From contig BDIU01000242.1 in the NCBI GenBank assembly GCA_002118135.1, positions 1,870 through 65,869 of the forward strand: 64,000 nt of DNA. The letters run 5' to 3'. The translations under genes were made by a program, and so were the position numbers. Shown piece by piece: positions 1 through 13,300 of the stretch. How positions within the stretch are numbered: position 1 is the stretch's first letter; each line of letters begins with the position of its first letter. The notes below the pieces were generated by a model. It saw only the letters and a program-made list of their open reading frames with translations. It ran no database searches and was not told where the DNA came from. The stretch comes from Trebouxia sp. TZW2008. Lineage: Eukaryota > Chlorophyta > Trebouxiophyceae > Trebouxiales > Trebouxiaceae.

Positions 1-64
1 TTGATATTGTCTGTTGACCCCCCTGTTGGGTCCCAAGGACAGTAAAATTGATTGATTGATTGAA
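1..64 (+). mobile_element. 3' end fragment of a (GATT)n-tailed retroelement
   Basis: About 45 bases here (TGTTGACCCC, then CTGTTGGGTCCC, then AGGACAG) recur almost unchanged at 43903-43978, and both copies run into a GATT/TTGA repeat. A conserved block ending in a short tandem tail is typical of the 3' end of a non-LTR retrotransposon or of a SINE that depends on one. No reading frame is present and the left part lies outside the window. It sits about 90 bases before the start codon of the amino acid transporter. The class is inferred. Confidence 0.5.
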
Positions 65-154
65 CTTAGCCAGGTTATTTCGCCATGGACTGCTACTCTG
101 TCTCGAAAGCTGCGGAGGCTTCGACTTGAACTCGTTCGGGCGGCTGCTACAAGC

Positions 155-3100
155 ATGAAGAAGCAACAAGGTGTGCTGCCTCAGTACAATGTTAGCGGGG
201 TCGAGCACGGCGGCATCGGCACCGGCCCCACCAAAGAAGAGCTGGAAGATGACCTGCCTATCACCGCAAACCGCAGCGCAAAATGGTGGTACATTGCTGT
301 GCACAATATCACAGCTATGGTTGGAGCAGGAGTGTTGGGTCTGCCGTATGCTATGGGATTGCTAGGTGAATTCCAGCCTGCAGCACCAGCAATCGCCTGC
401 AGTAACCGTTGCAAGTGCCGCTGCTCTTGCTCCGATACGGCAAACCGCGTATTGCATGAGAGCCGTCACGTTTGAAGCATAACATGGAAAGTTTGAGGTC
501 ACGACGCGATTACGTATACGCCGCGATCTGAGGCGTGCTGACTCGACAGGCTGGACCGGTGGCACCATTGTCCTCATTGCGGCGTACATCATCTCGGTCT
601 GGACGCTCTGGCAGCTATGCTACATGCACGAGATCAACGGCAAGAGGATGAACCGGTATCACGAGCTTGGCCAATATGCTTTTGGTAAGGCCTGCTTTTT
701 TTGTGTGCTCTGAACCCACTTAAGCAGCCTTTGCATCATCTGCAGATCATCTGGAGATGGCTCCTCAAGCCTGTGTTGTGTTTGCAGGCCAGAAAGCAGG
801 TCTTTGGGCTATTATCCCGTTCCAGTTGATTGTCATGATAGGACTAGGTGAGCTTCCTCTCAGTGGTCACTGGACCGCTGCCGCGACCAGATTGGTCGTC
901 ACCAGTCATTGCCTGACTGACTCTGTCAGACCTTTAGTCACCTAACCTGTCACGCTTTTGTGAGCATGCTGTTTTCAGCTCAGTTGCAAGTTCCCCAACC
1001 CCCCATGGCAGATCAGCATGTCAGCTGACAGGCTTTGATGGGTATGTTGTACTTTTCCTTATAGTCCCAGAGGCACAATGTTGTTTGGCACACATGCTGC
1101 CAGTTGAAGCCTAGCATAAGGTGCATCACATCACAAGCATCACAGTAAGTCACTGTAGCACTGTTATGCAAGTCAGTGTCAGCAATGTCAATGCTGTTGT
1201 TTTCCCTGCAGATATTGTGTACATGGTCACTGGTGGGTCAAGTCTTCACGCAGCATATCAGCTTTTTGGTGGGACACAATCCTTTGGCCTGTCAGCCTGG
1301 ATTGTAGTCTTTGCTGCCACTGAGCTTTTATCATGTCAGGTGATGCTTCCCAAATGGATGCCACAAACGCCTTGCACATTGGTCACAGTGCACTGTCACA
1401 GGGAGGCAGATTGTCATGCTGCTGTTGTATTGAGCGGCAGCAGTCTGCCTGTCAAGTCTCATGCCATCATAACAAGAACCCCATGGCGCATCAGTAGCTG
1501 AGATTTTGTCTTGTCTCTGATACTTGTTTATTTGCTTTTCAGCTGCTGTTCATTGCTGCAATGCATCACAGCTGCTGTTTTGTGCTGTAATGTATCACAG
1601 CTGCTGTTTCTTGCTGCAATGCATGACATGCTGCTTGATCATTCATGTCTTCCTGGCCATGCATGTGGTTTGTGTCTGTAAGCTTTGCAAGCAAGCCCTC
1701 TGCAAGCTCAAACCAACACCTGTATTCTGCTGCTGCAGTTGCCAAATTTCAACGCACTGTTCATTGTGTCCTTGATAGCAGCCTTCATGTCCATCTCCTA
1801 CTCCACTATTGGGTGGGTGTCAGCAGTGGCTGAGGGCAAGGCGGCGGATGTGAGCTATGAAATTGTGGGAGGCAGCACAGCGAAGCTCATGGGTATCTTC
1901 AATGGACTGGGTACAATGGTTTTTGCCTATGGTGGGCACAGTGTGGTGCTCGAAATTCAGGTAACTGTACGGCCAGCGCAGATGCACTTGACATTCCCAA
2001 GCTGATGTCACTTGTGTGACCCTTTGTGCAAATTGTAACAAAGCGCAACACTCAGCACAGCACAGCACACCCCAACCTCAGCCAGCCTGACATGCCTTGT
2101 CATTCAAAAGCTGAGATGTTGAACTGCTCAATCACAACCTAAGATCCTGAAGTGCTCACGACTTCGCTACAGGACAGCAATAATTAGTTGCAACATCTTG
2201 ACGTCCCTGGTGTTGTGTAGGCTACTCTGCCCTCAAAGCCTGGAGTACCCAACAGCACCTTCAAGCCCTACATGTGGGGTGTAGCCCTAGCCTATGCTGC
2301 CATAGCCTACTGCTACTTCTGTGTAGCCTTTGCTGGCTACTGGGCTTTTGGCAATAATGTGGCCAGTAACATCATGTTGTCTGTGGAGCATCCTCACTGG
2401 CTTGTGGGTGTCGCCAATCTGTTGGTTGTCATCCACGTGTTTGGTAGCTACCAGGTACGTTGACTTTCACTGAAAGAATTGCATTTGCATCACTTCTGGC
2501 CTTCGCTTTTGGCACTGGAAACGAAATGCAAGCGAACACTTTGCTGGTATGAGGATCACTTGCAATCTGATACTGACAGCTGCTGACTACAGTTCCTGTG
2601 GCTGCATGCCACAGCAGCTAAGCCCCTCGTCCCGTTACCGTGGTCGTGGTCTTTTCTGAAATCCTTGTGAGCTCCTCAGGGCGTTCACAAAACAGCATCA
2701 CTGCAACAGCAAGCATGGAAGCAGGACATTGTCAAAGGCTGCATGCCTCCTCTACCTCATGTTGCTTGCTGAAGCTCATAGCTGCAGATGGGCCATCCAA
2801 TCATGTTGCCCTGCCTGACACAATTTACTTACACAATGGCATGATTGCTGCAGATGTATGCCATGCCAGTGTTTGACATGTGTGAAGACTTCTGCCGGCG
2901 GAAGAACATCAAGAGCAAGATCATCTCAAGGGTGCTGGTCCGCTGTGCCTTTGTGGTGTTGACTGCCTTTGTGGGCATCAGTCTGCCCTTCTTTGGAGGT
3001 GAGGCCCCTGTGATGCATGCATGGGCATTCTGTGAAAGGTGTTAGACGCTATAACTCATGGCCGTCTTAACAGCGTTGGGTTGCATACCTATTGCTGTGC

Positions 3101-3522
3101 ATCCTTGCTGCTCATCTTGAATCCTCATGGCTACAGTGTTTGCTGCAAGTGTTGATCAAGCCCAGCAACAGCTGTTGGACATTGTTGATGATGCTTGCCT
3201 GTCTGTGTGCAATGCTGCGTCGGTCTGCCTCTACCATAGTCTGCCTCTACCATAGACTTTACCAGGCCACCCTTTGTGACAATGTGCTGCTTGTGCTGTT
3301 GCAGACTTGCTTGGGTTCTTTGGTGCTTTTGGGTTTGCTCCCATGACCTTCTGGATGCCCAGTGTCATCTGGTTGGTAGTTATGAAGCCAAGCAAGAGGA
3401 GCTTTGACTACTGGCTCAACATTGTCAACATCATAGTCTTCGTTGCCATCATGTTCCTTGCAGCTATTGGATCCATTTACTCCATTGTTCAAGACTCCAA
3501 GAACTACAAGTTCTATCAGTGA
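155..3522 (+). CDS. Lysine/histidine transporter-type amino acid permease (AAAP family), 8 exons
   Basis: Exons: 155-365, 550-684, 788-847, 1212-1339, 1739-1960, 2221-2454, 2854-2998 and 3305-3522. All are bounded by GT-AG, every phase agrees, and the joined product is 450 aa, close to the usual plant LHT length. The family is clear from KWWY near the first membrane helix, [36 protein letters not shown], the helix with [13 protein letters not shown], and the C-terminal [12 protein letters not shown]. These proteins are proton-coupled amino acid importers of the plasma membrane with about ten helices. The start chosen is the ATG that gives a short, acidic cytoplasmic N-terminus; an earlier in-frame ATG at 56 lies in the retroelement tail and is less likely. 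Substrate cannot be read from the sequence. Confidence 0.95.
1541..1640 (+). repeat. Short tandem repeat, about 30 bp unit, in transporter intron 4
   Basis: Three near-identical units built on CACAGCTGCTGTT followed by TGCTGCAATGCATGA-like sequence. They lie upstream of the exon that starts at 1739. The array adds several CAG-type decoy acceptors but no coding sequence. Confidence 0.7.
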
Positions 3523-4362
3523 GGCAGCTTTTGACCATTGGGTATGACAGCATGTTGCAGTGCTGCAACAGCTTTGACTGCAATGGTCGTGCTTGCCAGG
3601 AGTTTATTGCTCAGGTTCTGCTGTACATGTGATTTTTGAGAAGTTGGCTGCTTTTGTGCGAGGGGTTGCATGCGGCTTTGGTCAGGCTATGCAGTCTGTG
3701 GTGTCAGTGTTTCTCTGCTCAGAAGCCCTCTGCCCCCTTTACTTCCATTGGATCCTGCCATAGGCTATAAATATTGAAGACCCTTCCTGCTTACTTTCAT
3801 GTATTATGCTTAATACAATAAATGTCGAGACTACTAGCCATATGTAATGGACTTTCAACTTTGCATTTCTGAGCTCTGAGCCCTGCTACTAAGTTGCACA
3901 TGCACGTGTTTGAGAGGCCTTGCATTGCGTGTGGCCAGGATCCGGTATCTCCATGCTGTGTACAGTGTGTGTATATTCAACATGCGCACATGGGATCATG
4001 GAGCTGAGGCAAAACTTTACACCTTGGCAGTGTTCAGCTATGTCAATGCATACATCCGCTGGATTTTGCACAAGTGTGCCATGTGCAACAATACTTTCTT
4101 TGACAGGCTGATAGCAACAAAACATACTCTTTTGCTCAAGACATAACTGCAATAGCAAGAGCTTATCACCCAATTTTTACCAAATTCGTAGCTCATATGA
4201 CTGTTTAGTCCCACTCCTGCTGTAGCGGCGATTGCGTGTCAAAGTCTTTAGTGAAACTCCTACATAAATGCACGTCCTTGCGATCACTCACGGCAGCGAC
4301 ATTAATTGTGAAGCATCGTCGATAGCCTGAAAAAACGCATACACATAGTCTAGATCAGCACC
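3523..4362. other. Intergenic region after the transporter gene
   Basis: This stretch holds the 3' untranslated region of the transporter and the promoter of the next plus-strand gene. I see no convincing exon. ORFs of up to 94 codons at 3889-4173 overlap on both strands and resemble no known protein. An AATAAA-like string (TACAATAAATG) lies near 3820 and a TGTAA at 3843. Confidence 0.6.
3843..3847 (+). promoter_or_regulatory. Candidate TGTAA poly(A) signal of the transporter gene
   Basis: TGTAA is the usual polyadenylation signal of chlorophyte green algae. This copy lies about 320 bases after the transporter stop codon. The pentamer is short and common, so position is the only support. Confidence 0.35.
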
Positions 4363-7300
4363 ATGAAAGTTCACGTTCGCACCGGAATAGACGACGGGGT
4401 AAGCTCAATGCTATCTCATGAGCGCACTCTGCTGTCAGTTCGGATGTGGAAAGCCGTTTTCCTGTTTGCGCAGAATGCATATGGAGCAGGCTATGAGCAG
4501 GAGTATGCTGCCCTAACGACTGTGGGGACCGTAGTAAAGGACTTTTGCAGAAGATTCAGCATAGCGTTTGAACATTGTATAGCCAAGAACTTTGGGACTG
4601 AGCTCCAGAACAACCAGATCATAGCAGAGGCACGTATTGCTTGCTGACTCCTGGGGTTGATCTTGGAGTTTTAGAGCTGCATTCAAACTGTGTTGAGCGA
4701 TACGCACAGCACATAGGTCCTGCTATGCTATGCAAGACCTTCTAATTGCTTGCAGGTGCCGGCAAAGCAAATTGAAGACAAATCATTCCTGACAATGATA
4801 ATGGTTTTCAAGCCCTCAATCGCCTTCTACTTGTGGCAAAGCTTCAGAAAGGGACTATGGCAGTACGTGAAACGCCCAGAAGATGCCTCATACATCTGGC
4901 AAACAGCGGCCATTGTGAGCTCGCATGGCGGCTATAGCTGCATAGTTGACACATTAGCAGACTCAACAGCACTGTCAGAGCTGTTATCAATAGATCCCTG
5001 CTTGCCGATATCAGCAGATCGGCTGTTGCGGTCTTCATACTGGAGAGAGGAAGAGGAACCTCCAGTGGTGGTGCCTGAAGCAACACAACCAGTCAGGCAT
5101 CTGCTGCTGTTGGCTCAGATATTGATACACCACGCAGCAGGCAAGAAGAAGACCCCGCCAAATCACACCGAAGCCCTAGCCCTCAGGCTGTATTGCAAGA
5201 GGCTACGTCCACAAGAAGCTGATGCTGCACTTTGGCTTCACACCCTGTCAGCAAACAGTCAGCTTGCGCCTCAATCTGTTGCTGCTCCTGGCTGGCGCAG
5301 AATGCAGCATGTTTTGTCAGAAAGTCCTGCTGAAGATGAAGTAGAGAACAAGCTTATCTGTCTGCTGCGTGGCATGCTGCTGATTGTCAAGCTTCTCAGC
5401 CTGATACACAACATCAAAGCAGAGTTTGTTGGCCATCTTGGTGAGGCCAAGACGCCACCAGCGCTCACCGCCTTATGGCAGACCCTGAGTAAACTGGCAG
5501 AAAGTGTTGACCGCTTTTCCATGGACACTAAACATATATATATCGAAGCTCAAGAGCACGAAGGGGATGCTTTTGACACAGGGCATATGGCTGAGTCAGA
5601 CAGGCAAGGCAAAATTTGTTCATTTCTTCGTTTGTTATGTTGTGTGTGCGAGCGTTTCCTCCCTCATTCACTCACTCCCTCCTAATCGTGCCATCTAGTT
5701 GATCCCTTACCAGCACATACAACACCACAAGCATTGATATTGGTGCATCACCATGGTGTTCTCCAGTTTGAACACCACAATTTTGATGACGCAATTGCTG
5801 TTGTTCGTGGAACAGGTATTCAGCAGAAACAGAGTGCCTGACTGTTCTGTTGTGTGAGCAGCTCATCTTGCTGCTACGCCAGTGTGTCAAGGAGCCAAGG
5901 GCCAACTATCAGGCGCACAGATGCTGCCGCACACTACAAGCTCTGATGAAGCCCCTGTGGACTGTCAAGGGGAGCCTGTCTGCTGCGCCTGTAAGATCCA
6001 AGGCTACAACAATGGGTATGACCTGTGCCTCTGCTAGCATTCAGAGGACAGAAAGAACAGCCTTTTCATTGAAATGCGTCAGGACACTGTGACACAAACA
6101 AGAACCTTGCTGAGTTTTGAAAGCAGGTTTAAAATTATGCACTGTCAAGTTTTGTTCAGCCGCTGTGGAAAACATTCAGCCAGATGGAATTGCAAAAGCA
6201 ACCACTGTTGTTGCAGGCAGCCTGCCATTGGCAATGACTTTGTTGAACCAGTATCACTGTTGTTATTGTTGCAGGCAGGGTACGGTTGGTGATGGCATTG
6301 CTTGATCAAGCTTTGCGATTCAGCATTTCCAAGATTGTGTTCTTGACTTTGGCATTGCTAGATCAAAGACCAGGAAAAGCCAAGGCCGCTTTTTGGGTGC
6401 TGAAGCCATGCAAAGTAACAGACAACACAAAGGCCTTGCTGGATCAAAGTTTGCCGCTTCGATGTCGTTTTGCAAAAGCCACAGTTACTGCTGCAGGCAT
6501 TGTGCCACTTATTCTGGCGTTACTGAATCAAAGCCCAGGAAAAGCCAGGGCCACTTTTGAGGTGCTGAAGATGTGTGATGTAACAAAGGACACAAAGGCC
6601 TTGCTGGCTCAAACTTTGCCAAATCAATGCACTGTTCCAAAAGCGTCAGGGACCATTGCAGGCATTGCGCCATTGATTCTGGCATTGCCAAGACAAAGTC
6701 CAGGAACAGCCAAGGTCGCAATTTGGGTGCTGAAAGTGTGGATGTACCAGAGGACACAAAGGCCTTGCTGGATGAAAGTTTGCCGCTTCAATGACGTTTT
6801 GCAGAAAACACATTTATTGCTGCAGGCATTGTGCCATTGATTCTGGCATTACTGGATCAAAGCCCAGGAAAAGCCAGAGCCGCTTTTGAGGTGCTGAAGA
6901 TGTGTGATGTGACAGAGGACACAAAAGACTTGCTGGTCAGAATGCAAGGCGTGCGCCGCCTATCCAACCTGCTGTGCCCTGATGCCACCTCAAAACCTAG
7001 TGCCCTCGGTGAGTGAAAGCATGCATGTCCTTGGGTTCTGAGCTTTTCTTCTAAGGCTTGCATTGCTGATTCTTCTTGTATGGAGCACATGATGCAGAAA
7101 ACTCTTGCAGGAGTTGCGTGCAGCCATTGTACAGCCAACGAAGCAATATCCCAAAGCAAAGCAAAGCTGATGGCCAAACATGATGCCAAACGCTTCACCA
7201 TTGCAAATCATGCAAAAGCAAACAGGATGTGTGTGTTATGGGAGCTCATCTGAAGCTGCATTGTGCCCTGCAGCAAAAGAGGTTTTCACGATTCTACCAG

Positions 7301-10300
7301 AGAGCCCCCAGCCAATTCAAGGTTGCTTGCACCAGGCCAAACACATGTCAGAGGTGGTTGGGGTGATTCGATGGATAATCGAAGATCAGCCTAAGCCAAA
7401 TGCAGCAGCAACACTTCAGCAAGCTGATGCAGCCTCAGGACCAATGATAGCTTCACAAGATAGCAGCACACAGCAATCACTTGGACAATCAGTGAGCAAG
7501 CTTGGGCAGCTTACGATTGGTGATCTGCTCAATCTTGATGCATCAGTGAGCAACAGTGGGCGGTCTGCAGTTGGTGATCAGATCAATATTGATGAATCAG
7601 TGCGCTACATCTCTGCTGATTCTGGTCAGCTCAATCTTCCCGGATCAGTGGGCGATCATGAGCAGAGTACAGCTGGTGATCTGCATAAGCTCGATGAATC
7701 AGTGGGCAATGATCGGCAGTCTACGGTTGATGATCTGTCTGATTCTAGTGAGCAGCTCAAGGCAGATCCAAACTCGCTTGCTAAGCTGCCTCAGCCTTCA
7801 TCAGGCTTAGAACCCGTCAGGGAGCTCAAAACCGGCCCCCTATCTGACAGCGACCAGCAGGATTTGACTGTGCCTTTGACTGAAGCAACACAGCCACAAA
7901 CTCTGACAAATGATCGAGGATATCCTGGTGCACCCTTGACATCAGCTACTGAAATGGTCAATGTGCCCACAGCTGGCAATGCGCATCCACCACTTGGTGC
8001 AGCAGCAGGTACTGACAACTTGTCAACTGACACACACCTGCTAGCACCCAATGAGCCAGGCAAAGCTCTACCTTCAAAGAAATACAGCAACCAACAAGCT
8101 ACTGCTGAAACAACAGAGAGCTGTCAACAGTCTGTTGGTAAAGCGCCTGCCAGAGGCTCCTCAGTGACAGCATTGAAACCAGCTCAGCCAGACAGTACTC
8201 AGCAGCGTTCTGCTGAAGTGGAAGGAGAGTCAGAGCTAGTACAGCAAGCTCATGCTGTGCATGAGTCCAAATGCTCTGACTGGGCGCTCACAAGCATTGA
8301 AGACCTGCCCACGCCGTCTCAGATTGCATGGCAGGGATTGGAGTCAATTGCTCTCAGGGCTGCTGTGGCTCTGCAATGGGTGGTGGCCCTTCGCCCTGAT
8401 GTCAACCCCTCTCGTTCGACAGATGAGAGCATCACCGACCAAGGGTTACAAGAGACTCTCGTGTCGCAGCTAGTCTGGCTGTTTCACAACATGCTGGCAG
8501 GGCACTGGCATGACATGTCACTGAACATGAACAGGATCTTCCAGCTGGCGCTTGCAGCACCTCTGCATACTCACACTGCAAGCCAAGCTGACGTCACAGC
8601 TGCGCTGCTGCCAATGCTGCAGCGCTTAGCCACTGATGAGGGGCTGGTCAAAGCCCCAGACGCACCCCAAGATTCCTGGCAGCAGCAGCAACAACACCAG
8701 ACTGGCATTGTATTGGCTGCGATGTTTTGTAAGCCTCTTCCAGCACTTTGCTGCGTGCACATTGATGCAGGCATGGCGTCAAGTCAAGGCGCGAGACCGT
8801 CGTGAGACATGCATGTGGGGAGGCAGTGTGCGCATTCTATCATCTGGCCACTGCTCTGCAAAATGCACCTGCATGTCACGCAGCATTTGCATGAATGAGG
8901 TGATGCACATCATCATGGTATTATTGGTGCCAAGCCATGGCTGCTGCTCTGTCTGCTTGGCTCAGGATCCATGACAAGCAATGACCCAACAGCATAGACG
9001 TGAAGCAGGAGCAAATGCAACAGCACTTGACTTTGACATAAGCACCCTCAATGCATGACCGTCAGCTTGGTGAGCACCTGTTCTGATGGCTTGTCATTGT
9101 TGCATTTGCCTTCCATTTGCTCAAGAGCCCAAGTGGGCAAGCATCTGTGCACTGATGTGCAATGACCCGAGCTCAAAAGCCCAGTGTCCAGCATTTTAAG
9201 CATGCACGCATCGCGCATTGGTGAGCAATGGCTGAAGAGTCTAGGCATGCAAGCATTGTGCACTGTTCTGCAATGGCGTACAAAGGCAGTCATGGAAGCA
9301 TAGTGCTTTGATGCTCAGCAGCTGAAATGCCAAAACATGCAAGCGTTGCGCGTTGATGTGCAATGCCTGCAAAGCCCTAGTAGTCAAGCATGCAAGCATG
9401 GTGTGTTGATGTGGCCTGGCTGCATAGCCCTACCAAGCATTGTGCGTTGATGTGGTTTGGACCAAAAGCCCAAGTGCCCAAGCATCAATGCGCAATGGCC
9501 GCAAAGCCTTAATTTCTGAGCATGCAAGAATAGTGCACTGTCGAGCAGAAGTCTCATCATGCAAGCATCGCGTATCATAGGGCAATGGCTCAACAGCCCA
9601 AGTATGCAAACATTGTGCATCAATGTGCAATGGCTGCAAAGCCCAACCATGCAAACATTGTGCATCAATGCGCATCGCTAGTCCTCCTATGCTGCTGCTT
9701 GAGCATTGCTGGGCTGCCTGCAGGGCTATGCTGCCTTGCGACTTCAGAGAAGAAGTTCAAGAATCCCCCAAGCCAAGCATTGCGCAGTGCAGTAATACAG
9801 GGACTGTACGCCTGGTTTTCAGTTGACTCGCAGTGCGCATTTCTGTCAGCTAACAAAGCCGACCTGGCTCCAGCATCGTGGTGTGGTGCACTGCAAGCAT
9901 CAGACAACATAGCAGATCGGCTGAATTTATGCGCATGCTATGCTAGGCTCTGCTCACAGGCTGCAGCAAAAAGCGGTTATCCTGAAATGTTTGGGAACCT
10001 GGGATTCCAGGCCAAACAGGCTACACATGAGCTGCAGGTTGCAACCTTCCACATCGAGACACTATCCAATCTGCCGGCTTTGTCAGAGGTAAGGCAACCT
10101 GAGCCCTAGGCAGGACAGCTGTGAATGAGCAGTACTGAGCTGCTGTTTGTCTTCTTGCACGTCATGAACCAGACGGCTTTGGCTTGCAGAAGGTTGTAGC
10201 TTTAGTTCCATGGTCGCGTTCATGCATGCGCTTCATTTGTCTGCTTGCAAGTCCTATATGCAAAGCATCCTGCTTGAACACAAACTGCAGATGCTCATTG

Positions 10301-13300
10301 TGTCGTTGTTATGCTGTGACAGCGAGTGCATTTGCCCACTTGATGTTTTGATACAGGGTCAGAGACAGATGCTGCAGGGCCAATGATGTGCAGCCAGTGC
10401 ATGTGAATGCTGTTTGTACATCAGATATGGGGTGAATGAGGCGTAGCCAGTAATGCCTGTGGCTTTACAACATGGGGTCAATGATAGATTGCCTAGGGCT
10501 ATCAAGGCACAACCAATGCATCTGCTCAGTGTCTGTGGTGCATTCACAGGCTCGGTTCTGAACGTCGTAGGGTCTACGAGGCACAGCCAGATTTCTGCTT
10601 GATGTTGGTGTTTTAGACTTTGGACCGCTGCTAGTGCTGTGAGGGCATGATGCACATTGTGTGTATGTGCAGGTACCCATGCCATGGAATGATGACCTCT
10701 GCTTGGCAGTTATCAGGGCGCTGTTCAGATGTTGGGAGTCCAAGAAATTTGAGGTGCGACTCTTCTGGAAGCTGTGAGCTCCTCTCAAAACTTGAAAAAG
10801 CTTGATTGCCTTGCGCTTTGGAATGTGCTGTCACTGCTCCACAAGGCTGGCAGGCATTTACAGGTAAAGCTTAAGCCTGCTTCACTGTACCCATTTTGCA
10901 ATGCTTTTGACCTCAAGCATATGCCATGCATGCTTCATGCTTCATGCAGTGCATGGCTTCGGGTCAATGACTAGCATTCCCAGCTGCACGCTTGCAGCAG
11001 AAGTATCCAGGCTCTCTGAATCGCTTCATGTATTTATGTGGGTCAAGCTCGTCCTCAGAATCTTGCCCATATGCAAGGAAGTTCAGCGCAAAGAGGCTGC
11101 TTGGCCAAAACAGTGTTACAGTAATCTTTGATGTAAAGATTCTCGCTATTAGCAGATGTAAATTGAGATGGATCACTACATTCTGACTGCAAGGGCAATT
11201 TCAAGTCGCATATTCTGGTGTCAAGACGTATTTTTGGGCACCAAATGGAGTTGTTGCGTCACAAAATCACAGTAGAACCACATGTTCTGCTGGCTGCAGT
11301 CTCAGCTAATCAGCTCAATTCAGGTGCTGATCAGTGCCACGCCTGTTATAGTAGATTTGTTCTGAAGCCAAGCTATCTTTCCTTTTCTTCTGTATGCAGA
11401 GGCATATGCAGTGCCTGTTGGCTGCAGTCTCAGCTTGTTGTTTCCTTCAAGGTGCCCATGATGCAGCAGTTCAGCTTCCTGATGCACAATTTGCTCATCC
11501 TAACGCCAATGCAAAGCCTGCGGCTGCCCCCGATGCTGATTTGCTTCGACTTTAGTGAATTTTGCTCAGCCCTAAGACATGCTCTGCTGGCTGCAGCCTC
11601 AGGCTGTCATCGTCTTCAAGGTGCCCATGCTGCAACAGCTCAGCTTCCTGATGCAGAATGTGCTCACCCTGACGCCAATGCAAAGCCTGCAGCTGCCGCC
11701 GATGCTGGTTTGCTTTGACTTAAGTAAATTCTGCTTGGCCCTAAGGCATGCTCTGCTGGCTGCAGTCTCAGGTTGACATCGTCTTCAAGGTGCCCATGCT
11801 GCAGCAGCTCAACTTCCTGATGCAAAATCTGCTCACCCTGACGCCGATGCAAAGCCTGCGGCTGATGCTGGTTTGCGTTGACTTCATGTGAATTCTGCTT
11901 GGCTCTAAAGACTTGCTCTGCTGGCTGCAGTCTCAGCCTGTCATTTCCTTCAAGGTGCCCATGCTGCAGCAGCTCATCTTCCTGATCCAGAACATGCTCA
12001 CCCTGACTCCAGTGCAAAGCCTGCGGCAGCGGCTGATGCTGGTGTGCGCCAACTGCATGTCGCAGCTGTTAGAGGAAGACCTTGCACAATCCCCAGACGC
12101 ACAGGTCGGCTGTAACATGGTGGCACATGAGCAAGATAACTTAGCCATTGACTACATACTTGTTTTCTTGAGGCATAGGGTGAATGCGCCGGCCATACAA
12201 CATGCTTGTGCAGCTGTACCTCATAGGTCAAGCTTTGCATAGGATCCTTGTGATGGCTGTTTGATGTGTCAGTTGCTACGACCTGAATATATAGTTGCCT
12301 GCTTCCTGTTGAGTGTTTGTTGTATCTCCACATCTGCATGTCATCAATGCAATTGCAAACATTGCTTGATAAACTCCCACACTGTGGTGTAGGCTGCTTT
12401 CAAAGCTGTTGTTGACCTTATTCCAGCTTACTTCGACCATAGGCCTCCGCACCTGGACAAAGTTGCAGAAGCTGAGATTGGGCTGCCAAGCTTTGACTTC
12501 ACTACAATGTCTGAAGCAGTTCTGAATGCTGCTGTGCTGTACATGACCAGTCGCAATGACTGGCAGTACTTCAGGCAGCATGCGCTGGTCTACAGCTCGC
12601 ACTTCTATACAGCAATGGTCACCAACCAGATGAAAATCACAGCTGCAGACAAGGATGCAAACCCCTGGCCAGAGCTGCATGCACTGTTTGGATACTTAGC
12701 AGCTTTTGGTGAGTCAGCCTGCATGGGGCCCTCAATCATGTGTCCAGTGCCCAAATCAAGTTGTGCACCGCTGCAGCTGCGCGTGTTCTCAATGTCTGTG
12801 CGTGCATGGGGAATGTGTGAATTTCGTCGCTGTGTGGCAAGATGTTGTTTGCCCTGTATGCGCTCTGATTACACACACATCAGTTACACAATGTTGCTTG
12901 TACAGCCGGCGTCAGGGCTGTGTAAGGTACAGACTTCTTGACTTGCTACGTTTGGCCAAAGATCCGGTCATACGGCTTACCTGCAGATCTATGCGCCACA
13001 TTGCATGTAACTGCGCTTGCAGTCTTGCACGCTAATGTTGAGTTGTGTGATGTGCGCAGGGACACATCACCCTGCCATTGCTGGTGCTCTGTTGCTCAAG
13101 ACAAGCCAGCAGCCAGCGCAAACATTGGAAATGCTGCAAGAGACAGAAGTGAAATTGTGTGGCTATATCAGGATGAGCATGGCTGCAGCTTTATCTCTGG
13201 TGTTCTTTTGGTGCTGTTCAATCTGCAAATTACACCAGGACATCATGTCACATCAACAGGTGAAGCATATGGCCCTTTCCTCCATACATGGTTTTTCGTG

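Noticed and set aside
7180..8805. A 541-codon ORF as a free-standing gene
   Set aside because: Its 5' part overlaps another in-phase exon frame and its 3' end continues past a good donor at 8729 that joins in phase to the exon at 9724. It is better read as one exon of the U-box gene.
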